The notes beneath the pieces are model-generated. The model did not search any database. It saw nothing but the letters and a program-made list of their open reading frames with translations, and was not told where the DNA came from. A DNA stretch of 64,000 nt from positions 5,774,501 through 5,838,500 of the forward strand of contig NZ_CP023278.1 of assembly GCF_002896875.1 (NCBI RefSeq), read 5' to 3'. Below are positions 24,368 through 33,295 of the stretch, piece by piece. This DNA is from Nostoc sp. CENA543 (lineage in GTDB: Bacteria > Cyanobacteriota > Cyanobacteriia > Cyanobacteriales > Nostocaceae). Both the position numbers and the translations under genes were made by a program. Position 1 is the stretch's first letter; each line of letters starts with the position of its first letter.

Positions 24368-27349
24368 TTACTCTGCGCCTTCAATGGGTGCAAAGCCTTG
24401 GCGTTGAATGTTTTCGGTGATGGTGCGGGGTTCGAGGAATTGCAGGAGATAATCAGGCCCTCCGGCTTTAGAACCGACACCAGAGAGTTTGAACCCACCG
24501 AAGGGTTGCCGAGCGACGATCGCCCCTGTAATGGTACGGTTAATATACAAATTCCCGACTTCAAAATCTGTCTGTGCCTTGTGAATGTGGGAAGGTGTGC
24601 GGGAATAAATCCCACCAGTTAAGGCGTAGTTAGTATCATTGGCGACAGCTAAAGCTTCAGTAAAATTCTTAACTTTAATCACAGCCAATACAGGGCCAAA
24701 AATCTCTTGTTGGGCAATTATGCCATTGGGAGGCACTTCACTAAAAATGACTGGCCCGACAAAATAACCGTGATCAGGTGCTGATAACTCTAAAGCTACC
24801 TGGGATTCGGCCTTACCCTTTTCAATATACTCACGGATGCGATCGCGTGCATTGGCATCAATCACCGGGCCGACTTGGGTACTGGGTAACTCCGCTTCCC
24901 CAATATTCAAAGATTTTGTCGCTTCCACTAATCGCCGGATAAAAGCATCATAGATACTTTCTACCACTACCGCCCGTGAACAAGCTGAACATTTTTGTCC
25001 ACTGTAACCAAAGGCTGACTGTAACACCCCGACAACAGCTTGGTCTAAATCAGCACTTTCATCAACAATGATGGCATTTTTACCACCCATCTCCGCAATT
25101 ACCCGCTTCATATGCCTTTGTCCAGGCTTGAGGGTTGCAGCTTCGGCATAAATCCGACAACCCACTTCTTGAGAACCTGTAAAAGCAATGACATGAGTGT
25201 CAGGATGACTCACCAAATAAGCACCCACTTGTGAACCCTTCCCAGGGACGTATTGAAATACACCTTGAGGAATCCCCGCTTCCACCAAAATTTCCGTCAG
25301 TTTAGCCGTAATTACAGAAGAAGTTTCCGCAGGTTTGAGGAGAGTACAATTACCCGCAACCAAAGCAGCCACAGTCATGCCACAGGCGATTGCCAACGGA
25401 AAATTCCAAGGTGAAATCACCACAGCAATTCCACGGGGCTGATAAATATATCTATTAGTTTCCCCAGCCACGTCATAAATTACACCCTGATCCAACCGTT
25501 CCATTTCATCGGCGTAGTAGCGACAAAAATCAATCGCCTCCGAAACTTCCGCATCCGCTTCCTTAACAGGTTTACCCACCTCCAGAACAATCCAAGCCGA
25601 GAGTTCCGCCCGACGCTGTTCCATCAAATCAGCCGCCCGACGCAAAACCCCCGCCCGTTCCTGCACAGGCGTATTCTTCCAACCAGGAAAAGCCGCCTTA
25701 GCCGCCCGCATAGCTTTTTCTGCCTGTTCCACCGAAATCAGTCCAACCTTCCCCACCACCTCACTAAAATTAGAAGGATTAACCGAATCAATCACCTCGA
25801 CAGTATTGACATACTCCCCATCAATCAAAGGCAAATAACTCTTTCCTAATTGCTGACGCACCGCCGCAAAAGCCCGCGCCGCCTCATTCCTCTCCTCCTC
25901 CACCGCATAATCTGTATCCACCGCACCCATAAACCCTGCGCCTTCTTTGCGACTCTGCGCCTTTGCGCGAAACAAATCAATATCCGGTGCAGCAAGCAAC
26001 TCCTCCACTGGCTTATTTTCCAAATTTTGCCGTAAAAAAGAACTATTAGCCGTATTTTCCAACAACCGCCGAATCAGATAAGCCATCCCCGGCAATAGTT
26101 CCCCATAGGGACAATAAACCCGCACCCGATAACCCCTATCCACCAAAGCCTTAGCTAACTTATCCCCCATCCCATACAACACCTGCATTTCAAACCGCCG
26201 CCGGGGGACATTCAGACTTTCCGCGATCGCGATCGCCCGTGCTTGCGATCGCACATTATGACTACCGATAGCAGCATAAACATACTGATGATTTTCCAAC
26301 AATAGCTGAGTTATCGCTTCAAAATTCGCATCAGTTGCCGCCTTATCATTAAAAACAGGCTGCGCCCAATGTTTCTGAGCCGCCTTAATAGTTTCCTGAT
26401 CCCAATACGCCCCTTTTACCAAGCGAATAGTTAACGGATAACCACGCTGTTTTAACCAATCGATGATTTTTCCGGCATCCTGTTCACTATCACGCAGATA
26501 AGCTTGAATCGTGATCCCAATATCGGTACGTTGGCGGAACTCATCTTCTAATAAGATTTTTTGCAAAATATTAAAAGTTAAGTCTTTATAAGCGTACTGT
26601 TCCATATCAAAATGGATAGCAGCACCTAAATCTTGAGCATGGCGTAATAAATTACGGATGCGATCGCTAACTCGCTCTTCACTACCTTGAGCATCTAAAG
26701 GGTCAAATTGGGAATAAAAAGCCGTTAACTTCACAGAAACTTGGACTTTTGCCAATGGTTCGCCATCAGCCTCATCAATCACCCCAATATTGCCCCAATT
26801 CTTCGCAGCAGTGGTTAATTGCGTAATTAATTCTCGATAGCGTTCTAGATAAGATTGTGCCTCTACTTCTGTAATTACCGCTTCCCCAAGTAAATCAATG
26901 GTGAAAGCCATCTTTTCTTTGCGGAGTCGTTCAACGGTTTTGATGACTTGTTGAATATTTTCGCCGGAAATATATTTATGAGCTAAAGTCTCAACTGCTG
27001 TCGATACGGTAGTTGCAGCCACTTGTCCTGGCATAGAATCGGCATTAGCAAAATTGAGCATCCCCTTTAAGGCGGCGGGAAGTTCTACAGATTCATCGCC
27101 TAAATATTCTTGCAAATGTGCAGCAATTTCTGATTTACTCCGCAATGCGGGGAGAGTATCAATAAAGCGAAATAATTGCACCCGTAAACCGGGGTTACTC
27201 ATCGCCCAAGCAAGTAATTTATCATCCCAACGCATTTGATCACGCAGAGAAGCTAAAAATGAGCGATTTTCTTGAGTTGCTGCTAAAAGTTGTTTAGCAA
27301 TTTCTTGAGTTTTCGCTTCGTAGGTGCTGGTTTGTATTTGTAGTACCAC
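24368..27349 (-). CDS. bifunctional proline dehydrogenase / P5C dehydrogenase
   Basis: A 993-residue enzyme that oxidises proline to glutamate in two steps. The N-terminal FAD-dependent proline dehydrogenase (about 130-440) shows FTIDLLGEAV, TIRLVKGAYWD and the SHNVRSQARA and EMQVLYGMGD blocks. The C-terminal NAD-dependent glutamate semialdehyde dehydrogenase (about 500-990) has its active cysteine at 787 (SGQKCSACSR) and general base at 753 (AEMGGKNA). The DNA-binding ribbon-helix-helix of enteric PutA is absent, so it is not a repressor. The linker (residues 461-472) is encoded by a CGCAGAG-type intergenic repeat, an in-frame insertion. It is single-copy here with no transporter gene beside it. 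Also called PutA or PruA in databases. Confidence 0.95.
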   Translation of the reverse strand: MVLQIQTSTYEAKTQEIAKQLLAATQENRSFLASLRDQMRWDDKLLAWAMSNPGLRVQLFRFIDTLPALRSKSEIAAHLQEYLGDESVELPAALKGMLNFANADSMPGQVAATTVSTAVETLAHKYISGENIQQVIKTVERLRKEKMAFTIDLLGEAVITEVEAQSYLERYRELITQLTTAAKNWGNIGVIDEADGEPLAKVQVSVKLTAFYSQFDPLDAQGSEERVSDRIRNLLRHAQDLGAAIHFDMEQYAYKDLTFNILQKILLEDEFRQRTDIGITIQAYLRDSEQDAGKIIDWLKQRGYPLTIRLVKGAYWDQETIKAAQKHWAQPVFNDKAATDANFEAITQLLLENHQYVYAAIGSHNVRSQARAIAIAESLNVPRRRFEMQVLYGMGDKLAKALVDRGYRVRVYCPYGELLPGMAYLIRRLLENTANSSFLRQNLENKPVEELLAAPDIDLFRAKAQSRKEGAGFMGAVDTDYAVEEERNEAARAFAAVRQQLGKSYLPLIDGEYVNTVEVIDSVNPSNFSEVVGKVGLISVEQAEKAMRAAKAAFPGWKNTPVQERAGVLRRAADLMEQRRAELSAWIVLEVGKPVKEADAEVSEAIDFCRYYADEMERLDQGVIYDVAGETNRYIYQPRGIAVVISPWNFPLAIACGMTVAALVAGNCTLLKPAETSSVITAKLTEILVEAGIPQGVFQYVPGKGSQVGAYLVSHPDTHVIAFTGSQEVGCRIYAEAATLKPGQRHMKRVIAEMGGKNAIIVDESADLDQAVVGVLQSAFGYSGQKCSACSRAVVVESIYDAFIRRLVEATKSLNIGEAELPSTQVGPVIDANARDRIREYIEKGKAESQVALELSAPDHGYFVGPVIFSEVPPNGIIAQQEIFGPVLAVIKVKNFTEALAVANDTNYALTGGIYSRTPSHIHKAQTDFEVGNLYINRTITGAIVARQPFGGFKLSGVGSKAGGPDYLLQFLEPRTITENIQRQGFAPIEGAE

Positions 27350-27538
27350 TGATAGTGAACTCCTGATGAAATGTCAGAGTTTTCTGAAGACTGCGTTTTC
27401 TATTGTGGCGCGTGATTTTTTTTGTCACCACAGATTAAGAAACTCAAAACTCAAAATGTAGATTCAAGTTTTCGAGTGGAAGATTTTCAGACAACGTGTA
27501 CAACAGTAATATACGTATGGAAAGAGGGCTAGGGAGAG

Positions 27539-28585
27539 ATGAGGAATATACGGAAAAATTCAGTGTTTTTCCCGAAAGCACTGAACTCACTCCTGAGCAT
27601 TTTGATGATAACTGCTGTCGGTTTAGGAGGTTGTACAGATCAGCCTAGTGACGAACAATTGGAAGTATGGCGTGCAGAAGCGATCGCCCGCAATGAGAAA
27701 ATCATGGCGGATCATGCCAAAAGCACGCAGCCCCAGGAGTGGAATTTAGCTATTCAGGGGGAAACTACGACTGGTAAAACGGTGACATTGAATTGGCAAC
27801 AGCTACAATCAATAGCCTCCACTAATCTCAAGACTGCCGATCCTAATTACATTCTGCAACCGGATCAAGTGTTTGATTTTCGGGGTATTCCTGTATCCAC
27901 ACTGCTCAAAAAGTATGGTTATCAGCCTGATGTGACGGAAGTAACTTTTATTGCTTATAACTCTTACCAAGTGACGGTGGATTTATACGATTTGTTAAAG
28001 TACCCCATTATTTTAGCGATCGCCAACAATGGTAAACCCATCAGTCGCGCCCAAGGTGGCCCCATTTATCTAGTCTTTCCCCATAGCCAATATCCCCATC
28101 TACAACAACAATATCCTGAATCATTTTGGATATTCTATGTCAGCAATATTGTAGTGGGAACAGAAGCAATGCGTCTCAAGGTGGGAAAACAAGAATTAAA
28201 TGCAGCAGATTTAGAAAAATTACCCCAAATTACTGTTACAGAAACTGTTGGTTATCGTAGTGGCTGGCCGAGTGGCAAAGTGCAATTACATGGTGTACGT
28301 CTGCGAGATATTTTAACGGTTAATGCTCCTGATTTCCTCGCAAAAGAAATTGTTGTTCAAGGCAAAACTACCCCTTCCCAAAATAACCTCAATTCAGTCA
28401 TTTTAACTGCTAATGACATTAAAAAATGTGACATTTTCTTGGTTACAAAATGGGGTGATGAGAAAAAAACCATACCCGCCAGAATGGGTGGGCCACTTAC
28501 CCTGGCTTTTGGTTCTGACTGTCAAACAAAAACTAATGGTTTGCGGTGGGTAAATTTTGTAGAAGAACTGGTAATTAAGCCATGA
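27539..28585 (+). CDS. lipoprotein with two sulfite-oxidase-fold (Mo-cofactor type) domains
   Basis: A 348-residue exported lipoprotein. The signal ends in a lipobox, VGLGGC, with Cys32 as the acylation site. Two related domains follow, about 63-195 and 230-345, each resembling the molybdopterin-binding fold of sulfite-oxidase-like proteins (RGIPVSTLLKKYGY with ARAQGGPIYLVFP-like; HGVRLRDIL with PARMGGPLTLAFG). I see no cysteine at the place of the molybdenum ligand in either domain, so catalysis is doubtful and a ligand-sensing role is plausible. The last 4 bp overlap the start of the adenylate cyclase gene (ATGA), so the two products are probably made together. The pair reads as a surface sensor and its membrane effector. 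Confidence 0.7.
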   Translation: MRNIRKNSVFFPKALNSLLSILMITAVGLGGCTDQPSDEQLEVWRAEAIARNEKIMADHAKSTQPQEWNLAIQGETTTGKTVTLNWQQLQSIASTNLKTADPNYILQPDQVFDFRGIPVSTLLKKYGYQPDVTEVTFIAYNSYQVTVDLYDLLKYPIILAIANNGKPISRAQGGPIYLVFPHSQYPHLQQQYPESFWIFYVSNIVVGTEAMRLKVGKQELNAADLEKLPQITVTETVGYRSGWPSGKVQLHGVRLRDILTVNAPDFLAKEIVVQGKTTPSQNNLNSVILTANDIKKCDIFLVTKWGDEKKTIPARMGGPLTLAFGSDCQTKTNGLRWVNFVEELVIKP

Positions 28586-30039
28586 AATTTCCGACTTTCA
28601 AGTCAATTCGTACCCGAATTATGGTCAATACTACGCTGTTATTATTGACTGTAATTTGCGCGATTGTCTCTGTATGGGCTAAAAGTGAAAGTCACCTCTA
28701 TCGAACCGAAAATGTGCAGGATGCTAACTCTTTTGTGAGAGTTTTAACTTATACTTTAGGTGATGAATTAATTGAAGAAAACTGGAGTCAAATCCGGCTC
28801 ACTTTGGATGTTCTTTTACGAGAAAATCGAGATTTTGTCTATGTGTTTATTTCCGATGCTCGTCAGCAAAATCGGATTATTGCCACTTCGATTAATTATT
28901 TGCAAAATCAGTATGTCCCCGATATTGTACCTCTCAAGGTCACAAATACAGTTGTAGAATCCACAAAACCATCAGTGGTAATGGAAACCTTTATTCTCCG
29001 CGATGTCTACTTTTCTGGGAATCTCAGAGCTAGACGGGGTGAGAGAATTATGGAAGTTGCGTCTGATATTCGCCTGTCCTCTGGGAAAAAAATCGGTACT
29101 GTCCGTATGGGGATTTCTTTACGTCGCATAGACCGTGCTATTACTAATGTGGTGAATCAGGCTTTGGGTGTGGGTTTCATGGGATTAGTATTTGGTTGGG
29201 TACTGGCTTATATTTTAGCCAAGCGGTTAAGTGATCCTATCCAACGTTTGCAAATAAGTGCCACTAAAATTGCAGCCGGAAATTTACAACATCGCGCCCA
29301 AATTACCAATAAAGACGAAATAGGCGCGTTGGCGAATTCCTTTAATGAAATGTCTACGGCTTTGCAAAGTTCATTTAATAAGTTACAAAAAACTTTAGAA
29401 TCTTTTGAGTTATTTGTCCCCAATAAATTTATTTTAGCGATCGCACCCCAAGGAATTGAAAATATTGCTGTCGGTGTCGCTGCGACGAAAACCATGACGA
29501 TTTTGTTTTGTGATATTCGGGGTTACACATCTATGTCGGAGATGATGACACCCCAAGAGACTTTTAGCTTTTTAAACGATTATTTGGCTTGTATGGGAAA
29601 AGCTATAGATCAAGCTGGTGGATTTATTGATAAATATATCGGTGATGCCATTATGGCTTTATTTGATGATGTAGGTTGTGATGGGGCATTACAAGCCGCA
29701 ATTTTGATGCAACAAGCTTTAGATAAGTTCAATTATGAGCGACGACACAATAATTTACCAAAAATCTTTGTGGGGATTGGGATTCATCGCGGTGAAGTGG
29801 TGATGGGAACGGTAGGTTTTACTTGTCGGATTGATTCTACTGTCGTGGGTGATGCAGTCAATCTGGCTTCCCGCGTTGAGGGATTAACTAAGCAATATGG
29901 TTGTACAGTGTTGATTACCGAGTCAGTATTGAAAAATTTATCATCGCCAGAATTATTCACTTTGAGACTAGTAGATCCAGGCGTAAAAGTCAAAGGCAAA
30001 GATGAGGCGATCGCTATTTATGAACTTCTAGAAAATTGA
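28582..30039 (+). CDS. HAMP-domain class III adenylate cyclase
   Basis: A 485-residue membrane cyclase making cyclic AMP. Its parts are TM1 at 17-33, an external domain of about 160 residues, TM2 at 197-213, HAMP at 213-265 and the catalytic domain from 300. Metal-binding aspartates are Asp311 (LFCDIRGYT) and Asp355 (YIGDAIMA). Lys351 specifies adenine, Asn427 and Arg431 (AVNLASRVEG) stabilise the transition state, and Thr420 replaces the usual Asp. That Lys/Thr pattern is the class IIIb type, several of which are stimulated by bicarbonate (from family knowledge). The gene overlaps the lipoprotein gene by 4 bp. It probably responds to something at the periplasmic face detected with that lipoprotein. 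The gene to its right converges 8 bp away. Confidence 0.9.
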   Translation: MKFPTFKSIRTRIMVNTTLLLLTVICAIVSVWAKSESHLYRTENVQDANSFVRVLTYTLGDELIEENWSQIRLTLDVLLRENRDFVYVFISDARQQNRIIATSINYLQNQYVPDIVPLKVTNTVVESTKPSVVMETFILRDVYFSGNLRARRGERIMEVASDIRLSSGKKIGTVRMGISLRRIDRAITNVVNQALGVGFMGLVFGWVLAYILAKRLSDPIQRLQISATKIAAGNLQHRAQITNKDEIGALANSFNEMSTALQSSFNKLQKTLESFELFVPNKFILAIAPQGIENIAVGVAATKTMTILFCDIRGYTSMSEMMTPQETFSFLNDYLACMGKAIDQAGGFIDKYIGDAIMALFDDVGCDGALQAAILMQQALDKFNYERRHNNLPKIFVGIGIHRGEVVMGTVGFTCRIDSTVVGDAVNLASRVEGLTKQYGCTVLITESVLKNLSSPELFTLRLVDPGVKVKGKDEAIAIYELLEN

Positions 30040-30047
30040 TATCATAT

Positions 30048-30794
30048 CTAATCTTGAATAATCCGAAAACCGTCACAAGGATAAATTTTCTGAACGCGAA
30101 AAATTTGTCGGGGTTGAAAATCTTTGACAGTACAAGTCCAAGTTATAGAAAAATCTAAGCGATGGCGAAACAATAACTGAATCCCTGGGGAAGTAGATAA
30201 CAACAAACCATGATACCTGACAAGATGCAAATCGAAATTATTGTCTTGAATGAGTAAATCTAAATTCTCACTTTTCAAGATTGTTTGACGCATGACTGGT
30301 TCTAGAATAAATATCATCCCATAGCGTCGAATATACCGAACTTTTTCGCGGTTTTTTCCGGCTTGGTTGCAAACGCCGTAACCTGAAAGCAAGACTCCTT
30401 CATTATCAACTAATGATAGGTTATTCCTAATAATTTGTTTATTGAGTTCTGTTTCAATATATTTAATTTCTTTGTGATTGAAGTAATCTAATTTTTCCCT
30501 GTCTAAATATTTACGATATAAAACATCTAATAAAGTAACTTCTGTTTCTTGCCAATCGCTATCGGTTTCGCCATCTGGAATCGAGGTGCATCTATATATG
30601 TAACCATCAGTTTTACAATTATGCTTCCACAATTGAAATTGTTTGTGAAAAGGACGATGCAGAGGAAATTTTTGCCGCCCTGTATATTCTCGATTCACTT
30701 CTATGAATTTGAAAAATACTTGACGAACAGTCTGAGGTGTCAGCACCAACAACCGCCCATCACCCGCTAATGATAGTTGGATTGGTACATCCAT
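30048..30794 (-). CDS. hypothetical protein, unrecognised
   Basis: A 248-residue soluble protein whose family I do not recognise. It is rich in Arg, Tyr and Leu, and no signal, membrane segment or catalytic motif is evident. The C-terminal half is probably beta-rich (FDLHLVRYHGLLLSTSPG). It starts at the ATG giving MDVPIQLSL, only 6 bp after the stop of the upstream partner, so the two genes form a two-gene unit on the minus strand. Convergent overlap with the cyclase side is tight (8 bp). Neither codon use nor base composition looks foreign. Confidence 0.7.
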   Translation of the reverse strand: MDVPIQLSLAGDGRLLVLTPQTVRQVFFKFIEVNREYTGRQKFPLHRPFHKQFQLWKHNCKTDGYIYRCTSIPDGETDSDWQETEVTLLDVLYRKYLDREKLDYFNHKEIKYIETELNKQIIRNNLSLVDNEGVLLSGYGVCNQAGKNREKVRYIRRYGMIFILEPVMRQTILKSENLDLLIQDNNFDLHLVRYHGLLLSTSPGIQLLFRHRLDFSITWTCTVKDFQPRQIFRVQKIYPCDGFRIIQD

Positions 30795-30800
30795 AATTTA

Positions 30801-31523
30801 CTATTGATTTGGCGGTGATGGTAATTTAGCCAGAATTGTTTGGCTAATTCTGTCAATTACATTATCCAGTACAGGGTCATTTTCTCTGCCTTTCGTATTC
30901 GCTTCATCAATCGCTACTTGAATCGCTGTCTCTAAATCATCAACCATTTCTTCTAATTCATGAATAAGTTTAACTTCTAAACCATAATCAATTTCTATTT
31001 TTTGAGTATAGTGAGTAATAACTTTATAACGTTCTTCGTAGGTTCTGATTCTCGTAGTTGAATCTTCTTCATAGGGAACATATCTAGTTTCTGTTTCCTC
31101 ATGTTTTTGTTTGACATGAGCAAAGGCAGGACGATGATCAATTGTGGTATTGTAAATGAGTTTAGGATTTCTTCGCGGCAGTTTGCGAACTAATTCCGAC
31201 AAAACAGCACAAGCACTTTGCAAGGCGCGTAATTGGGGAACGGTTAGTTCTACTGCAATTCCATACCAGTTAAAAGTTCCTGTATTTTGAGAGTTGGCTT
31301 TTTGTCTTGCGCCGTGTTGACTGACTACATCTTTGACAATTTCTAACACGCGCACACTAATTTCTTCAGGGGAATAATCTACATAAGTTTCTCTAACTTC
31401 GTCTTGTAGTTCATCTTCAGCATTATAATTACGATGGCGAACTTCTTGCGCTCTGATTTTTTCAATCCAGGCGATCGCTTTAGCTAGTTCTCGTTTTTGT
31501 TTGGTAAATGTGGTCTGAACCAT
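30801..31523 (-). CDS. hypothetical protein, partner of the following gene
   Basis: A 240-residue soluble protein, mostly helical by composition. It starts with a basic helix (KQKRELAKAIAWIEKIRAQ) and ends with an acidic helical stretch (IHELEEMVDDLETAIQVAIDEA). The middle holds a charged repeat-like segment (EETETRYVPYEEDSTTRIR). No domain is recognised. The gene is first in a pair with the 248-residue protein; the 6-bp spacing argues for translational linkage and a joint function. A 1.1-kb gene-free stretch lies upstream of it. Possible roles in nucleic-acid or protein binding are speculation. Confidence 0.7.
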   Translation of the reverse strand: MVQTTFTKQKRELAKAIAWIEKIRAQEVRHRNYNAEDELQDEVRETYVDYSPEEISVRVLEIVKDVVSQHGARQKANSQNTGTFNWYGIAVELTVPQLRALQSACAVLSELVRKLPRRNPKLIYNTTIDHRPAFAHVKQKHEETETRYVPYEEDSTTRIRTYEERYKVITHYTQKIEIDYGLEVKLIHELEEMVDDLETAIQVAIDEANTKGRENDPVLDNVIDRISQTILAKLPSPPNQ

Positions 31524-32617
31524 ACTTATAAATTTATAAAGAACTGTTGATTTAAATTAAGTTTTTTAGATTTAAAAGAAAGGCCTTACCTGATATCTGG
31601 ATACGCAATATTTCTAAAGCATTACTACCATAGAACCAAAAGGCTTAACGGTTAAAACCGAGGAGACTCCGCCACCAATATATTCGCCAGTTATGATTAC
31701 CAAATCGCCGATAAATTTACAGATCCAGAGGACTTATCTTGATTTTAGTGCCTACTTTCTTCTCTCTAAATTATGCGATTCATAGTCAACATAACTAACA
31801 TCCAACGAATATCTACCTGATAGTGACTCTCTGAGTTACTAAAACCTCCCTGACATCTGCACTTGCAGACTTCAGCTAAACTCACACATCATCCCTATGT
31901 CACCATAGGAAAAGACTGACAGATTGATTCTCCGCACACACGACCTTTTAAGGTAGTCGTTCCCCTGGTTGTAACTGTATTAATACAACGCCGCCACGTT
32001 CAAAAAAAGTGAATTGAAAATAGTCATTTAACAGGGAATCCCGCAGGATTTAAGAGTTCTTGTGAGAATTTGCCCGTGCCTGTATCTAATAATGTCTGGA
32101 ACACATTATATTTGATTGGACAACGGATGAAAGCCTTCCTCCCTCTCTGGTATCTATTTTTGAAGATATGAGAAGTTTACGACCCCAACGAACATCTCAG
32201 GTTTAGACCCCTCCCTCAATTTTTTAGGCTACTTCCACATTAGTTTTTCAAGGATCTGTTTCCTATCCTCTACTTGTCTGGCGGAACGTTTTGCTATGAC
32301 TCCTATGTCTTTTTGTCTTGGCTGTTGAACAACTTGGATGTGTTTTCTGAAATGTTAATGCTATAGCCTTGAACGAGATTTTTTGTCGTAAAGACATACA
32401 TCTTTACTTTTTGGCAGGCTCAACCTTTCCAGCAATAACTCAAACTAAGTTTGAGCTATTACAATATTTATTTAACTATAGCCAGTATCATTTTGTCTAG
32501 TTAATTTACGTTATATCTCTGAGTCATCTTTTCCCTTAAAAGAGACTGCCAACTTCTAGATAAATAGATTCAGCGTGTTAAAACTTAAGAAGAATAACCA
32601 TATACTAATATTTCGTT
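31524..32617. other. 1.1-kb gene-free region with serial hairpins
   Basis: No frame longer than 60 codons. Four hairpins follow one another: 31822-31840 (AGTGACTC/GAGTTACT), 31850-31875 (CTGA-TCTGCA/TGCAGA-TCAG with matched internal loop), 31894-31909 (CCTATG/CATAGG, 4-base loop) and 31940-31960 (ACGACCTT/AAGGTAGTCGT). A 37-codon open patch on the minus strand at 31616-31733 reads like coding sequence but has no start. Either a structured RNA or a decayed gene could explain this; neither is shown. Confidence 0.5.
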
Positions 32618-33295
32618 ATGTTTAAGAACAATCTCAAAGATATTTTATTGTACCGATGGCAACAAACGCTCGAACCTTTTGGTGTTGACCAAGTAGCGAT
32701 GGAAACAGCGTTTGCTCAATTAGTTACCGTTTATTCTGCCCCCCATCGCCACTACCATAATCTAGATCATATTAATCATGTACTAGAGATTATCGATACT
32801 TTAAAAACTTACACTGATAATTTAAGTGCTGTACAATTGGCGGCTTGGTTTCATGATGTCGTTTATGAACCCCAAGCCCAAGATAATGAAGAAAAAAGCG
32901 CAGAATACGCAGATCAGCTACTAAATACTTTAAAACTTCCCACTGAGCATATTAATACTGTCACTCGTTTGATCCTGAACACAAAAAGTCATCAAACTGA
33001 TGAACGTGATCTAGATAGTCAGGTTTTATTAGATGCGGATTTAGGAATTCTAGCAGTCAACCCAGAACATTACCTTAAATATGCAGATGCTATTCGTCAA
33101 GAATACTCTTGGTTATCGACCCTAGAATATATGACAGCACGTAAACAATTTTTACAAAAATTTTTGCAAAGACCACAAATATACTGTACGCCTTTAATGT
33201 TAGAGTTTGCAGAATTATTTGCTCGATATAATCTTAACGCCGAAGTCTACAGGATAACTCATCCCTACACTCAAGAGCAGGAATCATCTGCCTAA
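32618..33295 (+). CDS. HD-domain metal-dependent phosphohydrolase
   Basis: A 225-residue predicted metal-dependent phosphohydrolase of the HD superfamily. The metal site runs through YHNLDHINHVLE, the doublet WFHDVVYEP (His-Asp) and LLDADLGIL. The family contains nucleotide-cleaving and (p)ppGpp-like hydrolases, but the substrate of this branch, often annotated as predicted HD phosphohydrolase, is unknown. It stands alone on the plus strand, preceded by the gene-free region and ending 4 bp into the convergent ribokinase gene (stops overlap). The ATG has no strong Shine-Dalgarno sequence. The cytoplasmic location follows from the lack of signal and membrane segments. Confidence 0.85.
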   Translation: MFKNNLKDILLYRWQQTLEPFGVDQVAMETAFAQLVTVYSAPHRHYHNLDHINHVLEIIDTLKTYTDNLSAVQLAAWFHDVVYEPQAQDNEEKSAEYADQLLNTLKLPTEHINTVTRLILNTKSHQTDERDLDSQVLLDADLGILAVNPEHYLKYADAIRQEYSWLSTLEYMTARKQFLQKFLQRPQIYCTPLMLEFAELFARYNLNAEVYRITHPYTQEQESSA

